Shown here piece after piece: positions 46,480 to 58,145 of a stretch of DNA of 64,000 bases (position 1 is its first letter; each line of letters begins with the position of its first letter). The translations under genes and the position numbers were made by a program. The stretch is from Pyricularia pennisetigena. Lineage: Eukaryota > Ascomycota > Sordariomycetes > Magnaporthales > Pyriculariaceae. Under the pieces are notes generated by a model. That model was not told the DNA's origin and ran no database searches. It saw nothing but the letters and a program-made list of their open reading frames with translations. The stretch lies in contig NC_043742.1 of assembly GCF_004337985.1 (NCBI RefSeq), forward strand, positions 8,411,136 through 8,475,135, given 5' to 3'.

Positions 46480-48665
46480 CATTCCTTGGGTTACGTCGAT
46501 ATTACTAATTGGTTTTCGGTATTTAGTACGGATCCGCACGACTGGTTCTTTGCAGGTTTAATTTCTAAAAATAATAAATAATATTTGTTTAAATCGTCCT
46601 TTTTTCGTTGGTTAATTTGTTCGCAAATCCAATTCCTAATAATATTAGCGAAATAGTTTTTCGTAACTTTAAAAATAGTTAAAAAGTTCCCAAATATTTT
46701 TCTCGAATCCATAATTTTCCCATTTAACAAAATATTCTGTAATGCCGTAATTGCGTTTATGGTCCAATATTTATTCGACGTCGTACGTGTTTTTTACGTC
46801 GATTTCGATTATCTTTTGGGTATTGGTACCGTATAATGCTGGTTCCAGTAATACTACGTGGAACGTTAGGTGCATTTGTATAATATTTGGTAATAATAAT
46901 TTGCAATTAGTTTCGCTAATTTTTTTATCGATTTCAAAAGGTCCAATTTTCTTAAAATTAAATGTACAGTTTAATCGCTGTATTTTAATATTCCGTCGAA
47001 TTAAATAAACGCTCTTTTTTTCCTGGACAAAAAGCCCTTTTATCCGATATTAGTTAGCGTATTTGGTTATTTTTTTTCGTACGAATTCTAATCTTTATTG
47101 GAGTTTTTGGTGGAGTTTTCGTAATTCGTTTATTTGTTTGTCGGTTCGTGGGGCTGTAATTGTAAAATTTCAGTTTCTTTATACCGTAAAATTAAATCCG
47201 TAATTAATATAAAACGGGGTTATTCTAATATTTTTATTTCTAATAATATTATACGCGAATTACGTTGTGAGGAATAATTGTACCCAATTATGCTATTTCT
47301 TATTTATATAAAATTTAAAATATATTTCCATCTTTGGTTTTCTCGGTCTATTTATCCGTCCGTTTGTAGGTGGAATATTATCAACAATTTAAAATCGGTT
47401 ATTAGTTATTCCATCAAAAATTTCCAAAAATTTAATGTACAAAATTTATTTTTATCCGTTATAATGCTTTTTGGAAATCCGTAATTGCTAACAATTATTC
47501 GTCAAAATATGTAAACAATTTTTTCGGCGTTGTTATTTTTTTAATAAAGTAAGAAATAGGCGTATTTGGTAAATTTGTCCATTGTAATTAATATATTATC
47601 GTATTTGGTTTTAGTAAATGGTTTTTCGGAAGGTGGTAGTTTAACGATAAAATCCATTATATTAGTTTGCTATACTTTATTAGGGGCTGGTAAAGGTTGT
47701 AAAAGCTTATAAGCTTTATATTTTGCGGATTTGCTTTTTGCGCAAAACTCGCAATTTTTAACGGGTTTTCGTACTTTTTATCGTATTCCTTTAAAATCAC
47801 AATGCTATTTTAACCGTTTCCATACTTTGGAAATTCCTTAATATCCGTGGGCTTTATTTTCGTGGATTCTTCGTATTTCCTTTGGTATAATTACCGTGTT
47901 AGTCGTTATAAAGCTTCGGTAAACTGTTAAAAGGTTTCCGTTGTTATTTGCTGTAAAAGTCTTCCGCATTTCCAAGGGTATTATATTTTTATAATTTGGT
48001 TTTTTGTTAAAAGCGTCGGTTTTACCGTCTTTTATTTTCTTTTAATAGATGATTTGAAAATGGAATTTTCATAGGAGTTTTACCCATTTAATTTGTCGTT
48101 TGTGTAACATGTAGCTGGTAGTAAAATGGATTAGGTTTCTATGGTCCGTATGAATTAATATTTCGTATTTAATTCCAAATAATTATAGCTGCCATTTTTC
48201 GAATATTCCGATAATGGCCATGAATCTTTTATCGTGGATTTGGTAATTAAACTTTAATTTATATAATCTTTGTAAAACAAAAGGCGCAGAAATGTAAGCG
48301 TTTTTTTTTTGATTTCGTTGGCTTAATTATCCTGCAATTATATAATCGGATACGTCGGTTTCGATTTCGAAAAACTTTATTGGATTTAGTATTTTAAAAA
48401 TTGGTTTTCGTGTTATTGCGTTTTGTAGCTGTTCAAAAATTTATTATATTTATTCCGTCCATTGGAAGTTTAAATCCTTTTTAATTATATTGGTCAACGA
48501 TGTGGCGATCGCGCCGTACCCTTGAATAAACCTTTTATAAAAGTTTACAAATCCAAAAAATGCCCGCACGTTTTTTACGTTTTATAATTAAAGCCATTTT
48601 TGTACTCTTTGGATTTTCAATTTTTTCATCCTAATTTTTCCAGGGGCGATAATATATTCTAGGAA
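46480..48665 (-). mobile_element. Ty3/gypsy chromovirus fragment, 5'-truncated and decayed
   Basis: Minus strand, in order: end of reverse transcriptase (LEYIIAPGKIRM, NVKNVRAFFGFVNFYKRFIQ), RNase H (PIKFFEIETDVSDYIIAG, KFNYQIHDKRFMAIIGIF, HTDHRNLIHFTTS), integrase (MDFIVKLPPSEKPFTKTKYD, TMDKFTKYAYF, GFPKSIITDKNKFC, IFHLQTDG-stop-IDRENQ) and a chromodomain-like end (ILNGKIMDSRKIFGNF). Fingers and palm of RT, protease and gag are absent; homology stops where the 125-bp tandem array begins. No LTR was recognised. Confidence 0.88.
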
Positions 48666-49127
48666 TTGGTTAGAATTTACGCCAGCATAAAGCCCGTTAA
48701 CCCATAAAATACCGCCGGTTTACATTTGACCAACGAGAATAAACCGGATAGCTAACCGTACTTAGATATCGCTAGGTCCATTGCGCGTAATTGGTTGGAA
48801 TTTATAATAGGAAAAAGGCCGCCAGCTTAACAAATACCGTGGGGTTATTTCTCATTAACCCGAATAAAACGTATATTTAACCGTGTTCGGATATCGCCAA
48901 ATTTATTTACTACAATTGGTTGGAATTTAAACCTGGATAAAGGCCGCCAGCCCAGCAAATACCCCCGGTATATATTTTACCGACACGAATAAAGCCGATA
49001 TTTAACTGTAATTGGAAACCGCCAGGTCCGTTGCGTCCAATGGTTTAGAATTTGGATAAAAATAAAAGTCGCTAACCTAATAAACACCTCCAATATATAT
49101 TCTACCAACCCGAATAAAGCGGATAGG
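48660..49127. repeat. Tandem array, unit about 125 bp, four copies
   Basis: Each unit contains AATTGGTTGGAATTTA, AAGGCCGCCAGCCCA, an ACCCGAATAAAGC block and GGATATCGCCAGGTCC. Units start at about 48660, 48780, 48906 and 49032; the last is shorter. It abuts the truncated gypsy exactly at the RT thumb. Confidence 0.8.
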
Positions 49128-49517
49128 GCTAGGGTTTTCATTCGCGTTTATTTAACTTCTAAGCTATTTGCTATGTTGTTTTATCTAAAGGTGGAATAAA
49201 AATAAAATGAGGTATAAAAGTAAGGAAAAAAAAGAACCAAACAAGCAACCAAGTAAACGAGCAGTTAAGCAAGAAAGATTAGGTAAATACCAAGTAAAAG
49301 CAGGAGCAAAACGAAAGAAAAAGTAAAAACAAAATATAAAAGAAAACAACAGTAAAAGTAAAATAAAGATAAAAATAAGGAAAAATAAAATATAAATTAA
49401 ATTAACGAACAAAGAAGAAGTGTTTAACGAGGGTGTATGACAAAGGTGGTAAACGTGGATTGCTTAGCGAATAAAACCAAAAAAAAAAAACAAAAAATCA
49501 GATTCGTCGAGGTAAGT
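49128..49517. other. Purine-rich spacer
   Basis: At about 49185-49440 the plus strand is nearly all A and G. The frame on the minus strand is Phe/Leu-rich for that reason and is not taken as a gene. Confidence 0.6.
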
Positions 49518-52086
49518 CTTATATTCTATGTACGGGGACTTATATAAGTAAGTCAACGTGTTTTGTTTTGCCGCACATCCCCAAATTTAACCCAACCTGG
49601 CTAATGTGGTTAACCCATTTGGACTTACATCTTAAATAAATAACTTACATCCCATCCCATTTGGATTTACATATTAGCGAATGGATTTACATCCCATCCT
49701 ATATAAATTTATATGTTAACGGGTGGATTTACATCCCATCCCATATGGATTTATATATTCGCGGGTGGATTTACATTCCTTCCTATATGGATTTACATAT
49801 TAGCCGGTGGATTTACATCTTTTTCACTTACCGCACCTTCCCAATCCACGTTATCAACCAGTCGATGTTACCGTATATCCATATACCGTACCGTTACCCA
49901 ATTTTACGAACGTCCAAACGCTTAAAAGATTGGATTAACATTATACGCATTACATGATAAATAATTTCCAACCCCACCCATTTTATTAATATACCGTATA
50001 CCCGACGAAATTGCAATACCTCCACCCGCCCTACGTTTATTTAACGTTATAAATATCGCGACGTTTATAACGTGAATTAAATATTATAAATACTGTAGCA
50101 TATATTTTATTTAATACAGTACGAATTATTAATATAACGGCCCATTTAACCGTTGGATTAAAATGCATTTTTAAAAAACGATATCCCCATTATCGCCCAT
50201 TACGAAACCGTATTATATACGAACCAAAACCTTAACCAATACGTATGCCGTAAAATACCGTAATATATCGACTTTCGCGGTTTTTATAAAATTGAACAAA
50301 TAATGCGTTAATAATAAAACGACTTATATATAAATTTCAACTTTTTATAATTTAATATATTTCTTTTATTTTCCATATATAATCTTATATATGTATATTA
50401 ACTGCTTACAAACACCTACACGAATATAACTAACCCAGAAAGCCAAAGGTATAACAGGCGTTATTTTCAATTCCCAGGTTATACCGTCTAACATTTATTT
50501 TCGTTGCCCTTTTCCAAAATACGCCGTATTTCGCGTCATTATATTATTGTATATAACAGGATTTTTTCCATATATAACCCAAAAATACCCCGCATATTTA
50601 TAGCGTATATAATTATACTTTTATAAAAATGGCCGTTTTCGTAATAAAATGCAGGTATTATAACAATTATATCCCCTATATTCCTCATTGCCGAACATTT
50701 TTATATATAATAAAAAATTTTAATTTATTAATAATCGCGACGTTAATTTTGTATCCTAACCGTAACCAGCACAGAACTTTATATACCGTACGCATTATAT
50801 AAATTCCTTATACCAATAAAATTATTAGGTATATTCCCCAATATTACCAACTATTTAACCACGAAATGCGTCCAACGTTATATAATTTAATAAACTATAG
50901 TAAAACCATTTATACGTAAATTAATTCCAATTTGCGGATATGGCGACATTTTTATACCCAGTTAAACCACGTTAAACCAATACCGCTTTTATTACCTGCG
51001 TAACGCAAAATAGTAAATATAACGTAAATTCGCTTTCGGGTGGTATCGTTAATTTTATATAAATAAATAACCAGCGTAAATAAAAAAACTGTTGAACGTT
51101 AAAAAAAACTGTTATATATTAAATAATTTAATATTTATTTTGCAAATTTAAAAAAACTTTATTCAAATACTATTTAATCTAAATTTAAATGTTTCGCAAC
51201 ACTAATACGGATTTTAAATTTATTTTAACACAATTAAATAAATTTTAAAATACGTCCAAAAATCTTTTTAATATCCCAACCCATCCAACCACTCTAATTT
51301 CCGATAAGAAAAATAATAGGAAAAACTCCTTATCACTAATATTGTTTAAAACCCATATTTTAATCCATTATATAATGGATATATAACGCGGTAACCACGA
51401 AAAAGTTGATCGCGTTAAACCCGTTTTTAAATTTTACCTTTTTCCGGATCCACGCACCCCCACCGCCTTTTTCCATAATATTTAATACCAAGCCCATTTT
51501 TCTGTCCGGTAAATCCCGGGTAACGTTATCGCTACCAAATTCCCGCGCCAAATTAATAAATACGGCAGGATACGTTATAAATATATTGGATAAAATATAT
51601 TCAAAAATATATCCGTATTTGCATTACTTATTAAATCGTTTATGTTACGCGTTGTTAAAACCAGCACGATATTCGTATTGTTTATTCGCACCAAAATCCA
51701 AATATTGCGGCAAATAATATATAAAATAATCATTATATTTTTTAAAACCGGCGCGCGATATTTTATTTTTTATTATATTTTGTATATTTCCAACCCCGTG
51801 TTTAGCGTAAAACACCATTTGCCCATTTAAAGTAATGTTTTCGGTGCAATCGATGGCCCGATATTTTAAAATACCGCGTTTGATTAATAAATAAAATATA
51901 TAGTTTTTTCCGTCGACGCCGCCCCCGAAATGGCGGTCCAGCAGGTCGGCCAACGTTTGCACGGTAACGATAATGCGATTTTCAATTTTATTATAAACCG
52001 AAAAAACAGCGTCGATATTAACGTTTTATTTTATGTAATTATTAAAACCGGGAATAAAATTAATTATAATTTGTGAAATCGTGGAC
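49518..52086 (-). repeat. Terminal 2.6 kb of the helicase element, copy 1
   Basis: Matches 57842-60402 along its length: the same 42-bp tandem array, the same AT-rich middle, and the same minus-strand coding segments (LADLLDRHFGGGVDGKNYIF, PQYLDFGANKQYEYRAGF, AREFGSDNVTRDLPDRKMGL). These correspond to the C-terminal and 3' end of the RecQ-like relic in copy 2. It stops at 52086, where a gypsy LTR begins. Confidence 0.8.
49645..49835. repeat. 42-bp tandem array, copy 1
   Basis: About four to five units of GGGTGGATTTACATCCCATC plus CCATATGGATTTACATATTAGC. The open frames across it are repeat artefacts. Confidence 0.85.
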
Positions 52087-52275
52087 TGTTATAGATTCGT
52101 GCCTAAGGCACGTATCACGTAATAAGATACAAGTGCGGGTTAGGGATAATATATAAAAGGAAGGACATTACCACGACCCGGACATACACCTTTTCCTCCC
52201 TTCTTCCCCAGCGTTAGTAATAATACCAATAAAGATATTTAACGGTTTTAAAACCGTTAATTTACCCTATAGTAT
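52087..52275 (+). repeat. Probable 5' LTR of the gypsy element
   Basis: Starts TGTTATAG at the junction with the helicase element. Contains TATATAAAAGGAAGG and a pyrimidine-rich CCTTTTCCTCCCTTCTTCC. The right end is approximate because the 3' copy is missing. Confidence 0.5.
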
Positions 52276-52303
52276 TTATTAACGTTCGAATTTAAATACG
52301 ATA

Positions 52304-53450
52304 ATGGCCAACTCAAAACCAGGCCCGGGAAGGGAAATTTACGACTTTTACCAAAATTTGGTCGCGAATATCGCGATTTTGGAAAAACGTATCGCTTAAA
52401 TGCAATTATATTTTTTAAACGTAAACGCGATCGCGCAAAAACAACGCCCCAAAAGGAAATTTTTACGTAACCCCCCATTATACGACGGCGCACCGGTTGC
52501 GTAAACAATTTGGAAGTAAATTATTTGGTATAAATTAATACGTGACGCGGAATTTATCGGGAATTAGCGCGATTAGTTCGAACACGTATAATTTAATTTT
52601 ACCACGATAATATAAAATATCTTCGTTTTTTTTGACGAAATAAAGGGTATAAAAAGGGGGTATAATTACGAAAATTTTATCGAATATTTGGGACGTACGT
52701 ACGACGATTTTTATAAAAAAGCTTAAACTTTCGCCAAATTAAAAATATTCCAAATGCGATACGGTAAATCGTTCGCACATTCTTTTACCAAATTCGAACG
52801 CCTCCTTACTACGGCCGGGGGTTTTAAATAATTAAACAAAATACGGGCCAATTATTTGCGTTTCCGGGTCGTTAACCGGATAAAGGAGGCGTCGGTAAAA
52901 AAAGGTATTATTTCCGATTCCTATTACGGATTTATCGTTATATACCGCTATATCGCCCAGAATTTAGAAACCATCGATTTGGATAAACGTTTTAACCAAA
53001 AACGGAACGCCCTTTCCAAATTCCTTATAAATAAATTTAAAATATATAATAATAACGGACGTATTAACGATAAGAATTAACCGAAACCGTTATAACGTTG
53101 GTAAAAAACGAAAAAGGCGCCGATTGGATGGAAATAAAAGGAAAAATCGGGTTTTATAAATATCCGTTTAAAAATTCCAACGACGCCGTAAAATAAAAAC
53201 TTATTTCCGTTGCGGGTCCGCCTCCCATTACGCCTCAAATTGCCAATTCGCACCGGTTATACGTCCAACGCCAAACGACCCCGAGGAGGGAAAAATTTAA
53301 TTTTGGGCTATAATTTTAACCCAGGGGAAAACCGACGCGACGGGCCCGGACCAACCCATAATACGCCAATAAATATAAAATGGAAAAAACAACTAAAAAA
53401 AATACAAATTATAATAAATAAGCGATTATTCCTTATCAGGTTTTAATTAA
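52304..53450 (+). pseudogene. Gypsy gag relic
   Basis: ATG at 52304 (MANSKPGPGREIYDFYQNLV) after the leader. Later segments include RNPPLYDGAP (the usual PPxFDG-like motif at the start of capsid), YENFIEYLGRTYDDFYKKA, SFAHSFTKFERLLTTAGGF and RFNQKRNALSKFLINKFK. Many stops. No complete CCHC knuckle was found. Confidence 0.7.
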
Positions 53451-53559
53451 TTTAACAAAATTTATTATTATACAAATGGATTAAAAATGCAAATATTACG
53501 CGGTTATAAATAAAAATTATACCGAAAAATTGGGAATAATAAAAATCTTTTTATTATAA

Positions 53560-54583
53560 ATCCGCCGGTTGGGCACGGTAACGGGATAAATACGAACCGA
53601 TATACGAAAAATGGGTAATTGCGACGTAAATATCGACGGTTAATCCGCGCCGATATCCTTTTATATAATCCCGGGATTAACGCAGGACCTATTCCTGGAC
53701 TTTCTTTGGATAACCTACCGAAAAATGGTATTTAACCCAAACCAGGGAAAATTAAAAATAAAATCCGTTAAAAGGTTATTCGTGCAGGAATTGTCCCTGC
53801 GTCCGAAAAACAGGAAATTTACGGTAATTATAAATAACGTATTCCTAACCGCGGCCCGAAAAACAAAAATAAATACGAACGAATAAATAGAATTCGCTTT
53901 TATTTTATTACAAAATATAATCCGGGTCCTAACCCTGCCGGCGGTAAATAAAAACGACGCAAAACCCCCGGCGACGTTACCCGCAAAATTAAAAAATTTC
54001 GAAAATTTATTTAACGACGGTAAAATTTCGGTTTTACCCCCGTATAAAGGCGAATTGGAACATTATATCCGGATTTAAAAGGATAACGACGGTAAATCCC
54101 CGCTATTATTATAAGGCCGGTTATATTATATACCGCGCGATTAATTGCTGGAATTGCGGCGATAAATAATCGATATAATAAACAAAAAATGGATCCGAAT
54201 AAACGCGTCGTTAACCGCAACCCCGGTCCTAATAATCCGGAAAATTTTTGGAGGATGGCGTTTATACGTCGATTATAAAATATTAAACGCTATTATAATA
54301 TAAAACCGGTATTTTTTACCATTAATTAAAAAAATATTCCGCTTTTTATCCGGAGCAAAATAATTTATTAAAATAAACGTGCGCGCAATTTTCCATAAAT
54401 TACGCGTGGCCGAAAAGGATAAATATTTTATAATTTTTCGCACAAAATTCGGATTATTTAAATGGTTAATATTTTTATTCGGATTAACGGGCGCCCCGGC
54501 CACGTTCCAACGACATATTGACGGCGTTTTCGGGAATATATTGGACGATTATATATTGATATATTTGGACAATATTTTAATTT
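53560..54583 (+). pseudogene. Gypsy protease/reverse transcriptase relic, first part
   Basis: Segments PGLTQDLFLDFLWITYRKMV, RLYVDYKILNAI, NVRAIFHKLRVAEKDKYFII, FGLFKWLIFLFGLTGAPATF and ILDDYILIYLDNILIL match the gypsy RT series. The active-site YLDD reads YLDN, a G-to-A change. It is interrupted at 54583 by the LTR-like element. Confidence 0.85.
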
Positions 54584-55239
54584 TGTGAACATGGCTAGCA
54601 CAGGGCTAATTATATTAGCTACCCTGCATTATTTTATAACGGCTAGCACGGGCTAATTTTATTAGTCACCCTGCATCGAATAAATAAATAAATAACAAAT
54701 AAAACGTATACGCGTTTATACACACAAAGCTTTATATACTACGTCTTTGTTCATAGTTTCAACAACAAAACAAATACGTCATATTTAATCTAGCTTAGTG
54801 GTATAATGCACGTACCATAATCTATATCATATATACGTTGAAGTGCGTGGGTTCGAATCCCGTTGTGGTCGCAGATTTTCTGTGCATGCATAAGCACAAT
54901 AGGCCGTTAGGCTCAATGGGCCGTTAGGCTCAATAGGTCGGCAGGTTAGTCACATGAATAAGGCCAAATCATGTGACGTAACCCCGCATTCCGGACATCC
55001 GGATCGAAGATCTGCACCTACGGATTCGAACACGTAATTCACAACTTAGCCTTAGATTTATAACCTTTATAACCTTCATCGATTCAACGATTCAACGAAT
55101 CAATTGTGCAACAATATATTATCTCTATTACCCGCTAGCAGACGGTTATCTGCCATTTCAACGTTCCATCAGCCTTATACGTGATCCACTTTTCCCCGCG
55201 TTCAAAATTAAGCTTATTCTATCTCGTAACCTCCTCACA
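54584..55239 (+). mobile_element. 0.66-kb LTR-like element, TSD AATTT
   Basis: From TGTGAACATGGCTAGCACAGG to CGTAACCTCCTCACA, 656 bp, flanked by AATTT at 54579-54583 and 55240-55244. The first about 100 bp hold a near-duplication of GGCTAGCAC..GGGCTAATT and TA..CACCCTGCAT. A-box TAGCTTAGTGGTATAATGC (54791) and B-box GGTTCGAATCC (54850) follow. A second B-box-like GTTCGAATCC lies on the opposite strand near 55025. The 5' and 3' segments around the boxes do not form a tRNA acceptor stem. No reading frame. Best preserved copy of the family. Confidence 0.88.
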
Positions 55240-56200
55240 AATTTATACGTCCGGTTTTAAAACGGATTATTAGCGGAAAATTACCCATATTTTGGGAAAA
55301 TTAAAAAAAGCGGGTTTAAATTTGGATTTCGATAAAAACGCGTTCGCAATTATTTCCGTTAAATATTTGGGGTTTATTATATACGCCAATATAGGCGTGG
55401 AAACCGATCCGGAAAAATTACGCGCGATCCGGGAATGGGAAACCCCGACAAAATTACGAAAATTGCGCGGTTTCCTAAAATTCGCAAATTTTTACCGGGA
55501 TTTTATAAACGGGTATTCGGGTTTAACGGCGCCTTTATCTCGATTTACTAAAAAAAATACCGTTTAAATAAACGCCGGAGGAGGACGTTATTTTTAAAAT
55601 ATTTAAATAAACATTTTTACAAACGCCAATATTAGCCTAATGGAGCGACGAAACGGAAACGGAAATAAAAACGGATTATTCCGGCGCAAGTATCGGGGGG
55701 GTATTGGTATAAACAAGGAAAAACGGGTTATAAAAACCGGTAATATTTTATTCCGTTTAATCAACGACGGTTTAACGTAATTATATTATCCACAATAAAG
55801 AATTGTTCGCGGTCGTCCATTATTTGCAAATATAGGAAATGGAATTACGTAATATCCGTTCCTTTTTCACCATTTTTACGGACTATAAAACGTTCGAATA
55901 TTTTACGAAACCGAAGGTGGTATCGGAACGGTAAATACGGTGGGCCGAAATCCTATCCAAATTTAATTACGTTTTAAAATACCGACCAGGGAAATATGCG
56001 GCAATCCCCGACGCGCTATTAAAACGGGAACAGGACGAAATTAGCGAGGAAAAAAAAACGATAATATTACGCCCAATACCCAATATAACCATAATCGGTA
56101 TTTTTCAAATATTACTATAAAATATATTACCGGCGGTCCCGGAAAAAATATTTATTTTCCAATAACTTTATATAGCAGGATTTTGGAACGAAATAATGGA
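55240..56200 (+). pseudogene. Gypsy RT (end) and RNase H relic
   Basis: Continues directly from the first RT part: GKLKKAGLNLDFDKNAF, VKYLGFIIYANIGVETDPEK, LRKLRGFLKFANFYRDFING, YSGLTAPLSRFTKK. Then RNase H-like fragments in shifting frames, including a region equivalent to the TDYSG motif (AAACGGATTATTCCGGCGCA). Confidence 0.82.
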
Positions 56201-56429
56201 AAAAAATCCGGTATACGTTTATAAACGTAACGCGGTCCAATAAAATATAAAACGATTCCCACCCGAGGCCGAAACGATAATATAAATAACGGATTAATTA
56301 ATAAACGCCTCCGGTACGTTATTATATACAAACCGCCTTTAATTACCCAATTAAAAACCCCTCATTACGGTAATTTTGCAACGAACCCATAAATCCCCAA
56401 TAATTGGTTATTGAGGTAAAAATAACATA

Positions 56430-57170
56430 TTTACAATCCTAATTCGAAATTATTATTAGAACAGGATAGTCGAGCATATCCGACAATTCGTACGTAATTA
56501 CGATATATACCGCAAAATAAAACCATTAAAACGACGCAAATAAAAACTATTATAATTTTTACTAATACCGGATAAATTTTGGAAATAAATTTCCATCAAT
56601 CTTATAACGGACCTCCCAGGTAATAGTGCGGACGCGCCGCGTTAGATAATAATTATAATTAATAAATTTTCCAAATATATTTAATTAAAAACGATAAATT
56701 TAATAAAAACCGAAATTTACGCCGCAAAATTCGTTTCCACCTGGTAACGGTTTAGGGGTTTTTTTAACGCGATTATATTGGACCGGGGGTCGGATTGGGT
56801 AAAAGGTTTTTAATTAAAATTATACCGATAAATAGGAATTTTATAATTATTATCGACGTTTTACCACCTAAAAACAAACGAAAGTACGGAACGGATTAAT
56901 TAGGAAATATAATATTATTTAAAAGTTTTCGTGGTATTCGACCAAATAAATTGGCCCGGATATTTACCCGCCGCTTAATTAACGTTAAATAATAGGAAAT
57001 CGTTGATTACGAGAATTAATCCTAATAAATTATTATTAAAATATAAAATAATCGCGGTCCCGGTAATATAGCTAAACGGACGACCGGGTTCCACGTCCAA
57101 AAATCGCGCGAATTTGTTTTTATAGCATTTTAAAAACGGTATTAACGTGGTCCACGCCGTTATAACTTAT
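56430..57170 (+). pseudogene. Gypsy integrase relic
   Basis: IIIINKFSKYI corresponds to the first-aspartate motif VxIDRFSK with D changed to N. Then GFFNAIILDRGSDWVKGF (second Asp), LSTFYHLKTNESTERIN (Glu kept; usual HPQTDGQTER) and FDQINWPGYLPAA (dWxxxLPxAE). Stops throughout. Confidence 0.85.
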
Positions 57171-57269
57171 ATATAATAACGCCAAAAAAACGCGAATAAA
57201 ATACGGAAACCAGCGGACCGTTTCAAAATAAAGGATAAAGTTTTTTTCAATTTACGGGACGTTAAAATT

Positions 57270-57660
57270 AATCGCCCGAATAAAAAATTTAATTTCGTGG
57301 CGAATAAATACACGGTTATAGCGATTTCTACATTATTAATAATTACGGTAAACGTCCCAAAAGAAATCCACCCCATTTTTTACGTAAAATTAATCGAAAA
57401 AACCGCGGACGATTTATTACCGTCCCAAATTCGTACCGATATTAAACCCGGCCCGTTATTAGTCCCATCCAATTTGGATAACGAAACCGCGGACAAATGG
57501 GTAATAAAGGAAATTTTGGCCGCGAAAAACGCAGTGGGGAAAGGACATAAACGCAAAATTTTGGTAAAATGGAAAAAATATAACGAACCCACGTAAAAGG
57601 ATTTGGTAACGGTGGAAAATATACGGGTATTGAACGAATTTGAAGCAAAATAAAAACCGG
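57270..57660 (+). pseudogene. Gypsy chromodomain relic
   Basis: Reads PKEIHPIFYVKLIEK (HPVFHVSLLE), then WVIKEILAAKNAVGKGHKRK followed by ILVKWKKYNEPT-stop-KDLVTVEN, which is the chromodomain pattern WxVExIL...YLVKWKGY..PTWE. Chromodomains target chromoviruses to modified histones. One stop interrupts the domain at the conserved Trp (TAA where TGG would lie). Confidence 0.85.
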
Positions 57661-57954
57661 CCCAAATAAATAATAACCTAATATCGAAACGACGTTAACA
57701 ATTAAATATTTAACTGGATTAGGGATTTATTATAATTAATTACAAAATCGATAATTCCCCGGAAAAAAGACGACGCGGTAAACCCAAAATGAATATTAAT
57801 TTAACCAAACGTACCGTAAAAAAAATACGTAAAATTAAACCTTGTATTCTATGTACGGTGACTTACATATGTAAGTCAACGTGTTTTGTTTTGCCGCACA
57901 TCCCCAAATCTAACCCAATCTGGCTAATATGGTTAACCCATTTGGATTTACATT

Positions 57955-58145
57955 TCAAATTAATAATTTATATCCCATCCCATTTGGATTTACATGTTAG
58001 CGGGTGGATTTACATCTTATCCCATATAAATTTATATATTAGCGGGTGGATTTACATCTTTTCCTATATGGATTTACATATTAGCGGGTGGATTTACATC
58101 CCTTTTCATATGCATTTACATATCAGCCGGTGGATTTACCTCCTT
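57955..58145. repeat. 42-bp tandem array, copy 2
   Basis: Four to five units of AGCGGGTGGATTTACATC with CCTATATGGATTTACATATT, homologous to 49645-49835. Confidence 0.85.

Larger units (their letters stand above)
52087..57841 (+). mobile_element. Ty3/gypsy chromovirus, decayed, split by an LTR-like insertion
   Basis: In order: LTR-like start TGTTATAGATTCGTGCC with a TATA-like ATATATAAAAGG, gag, protease region, RT, (LTR-like insertion), RT end, RNase H, integrase, chromodomain. RT before integrase and a C-terminal chromodomain define a chromovirus. TGGAC precedes the 5' end. A 3' LTR was not recognised before the second helicase element begins at about 57842, so the 3' end is probably truncated. 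Confidence 0.88.

Noticed and set aside
49185..49412. Hydrophobic Phe/Leu frame on the minus strand, membrane-protein-like
   Set aside because: Explained by the purine-rich plus strand; no start context or homologue.
49661..49957. Plus-strand frame of 98 codons with internal peptide repeats (also 57789-58184)
   Set aside because: Follows the 42-bp tandem array, which is a multiple of three. The helicase element is coded on the other strand.
54791..54880. Functional tRNA gene in the LTR-like element
   Set aside because: The A and B boxes are excellent, but the segments flanking them (TTTAATC and TGTGGTC) do not form an acceptor stem.
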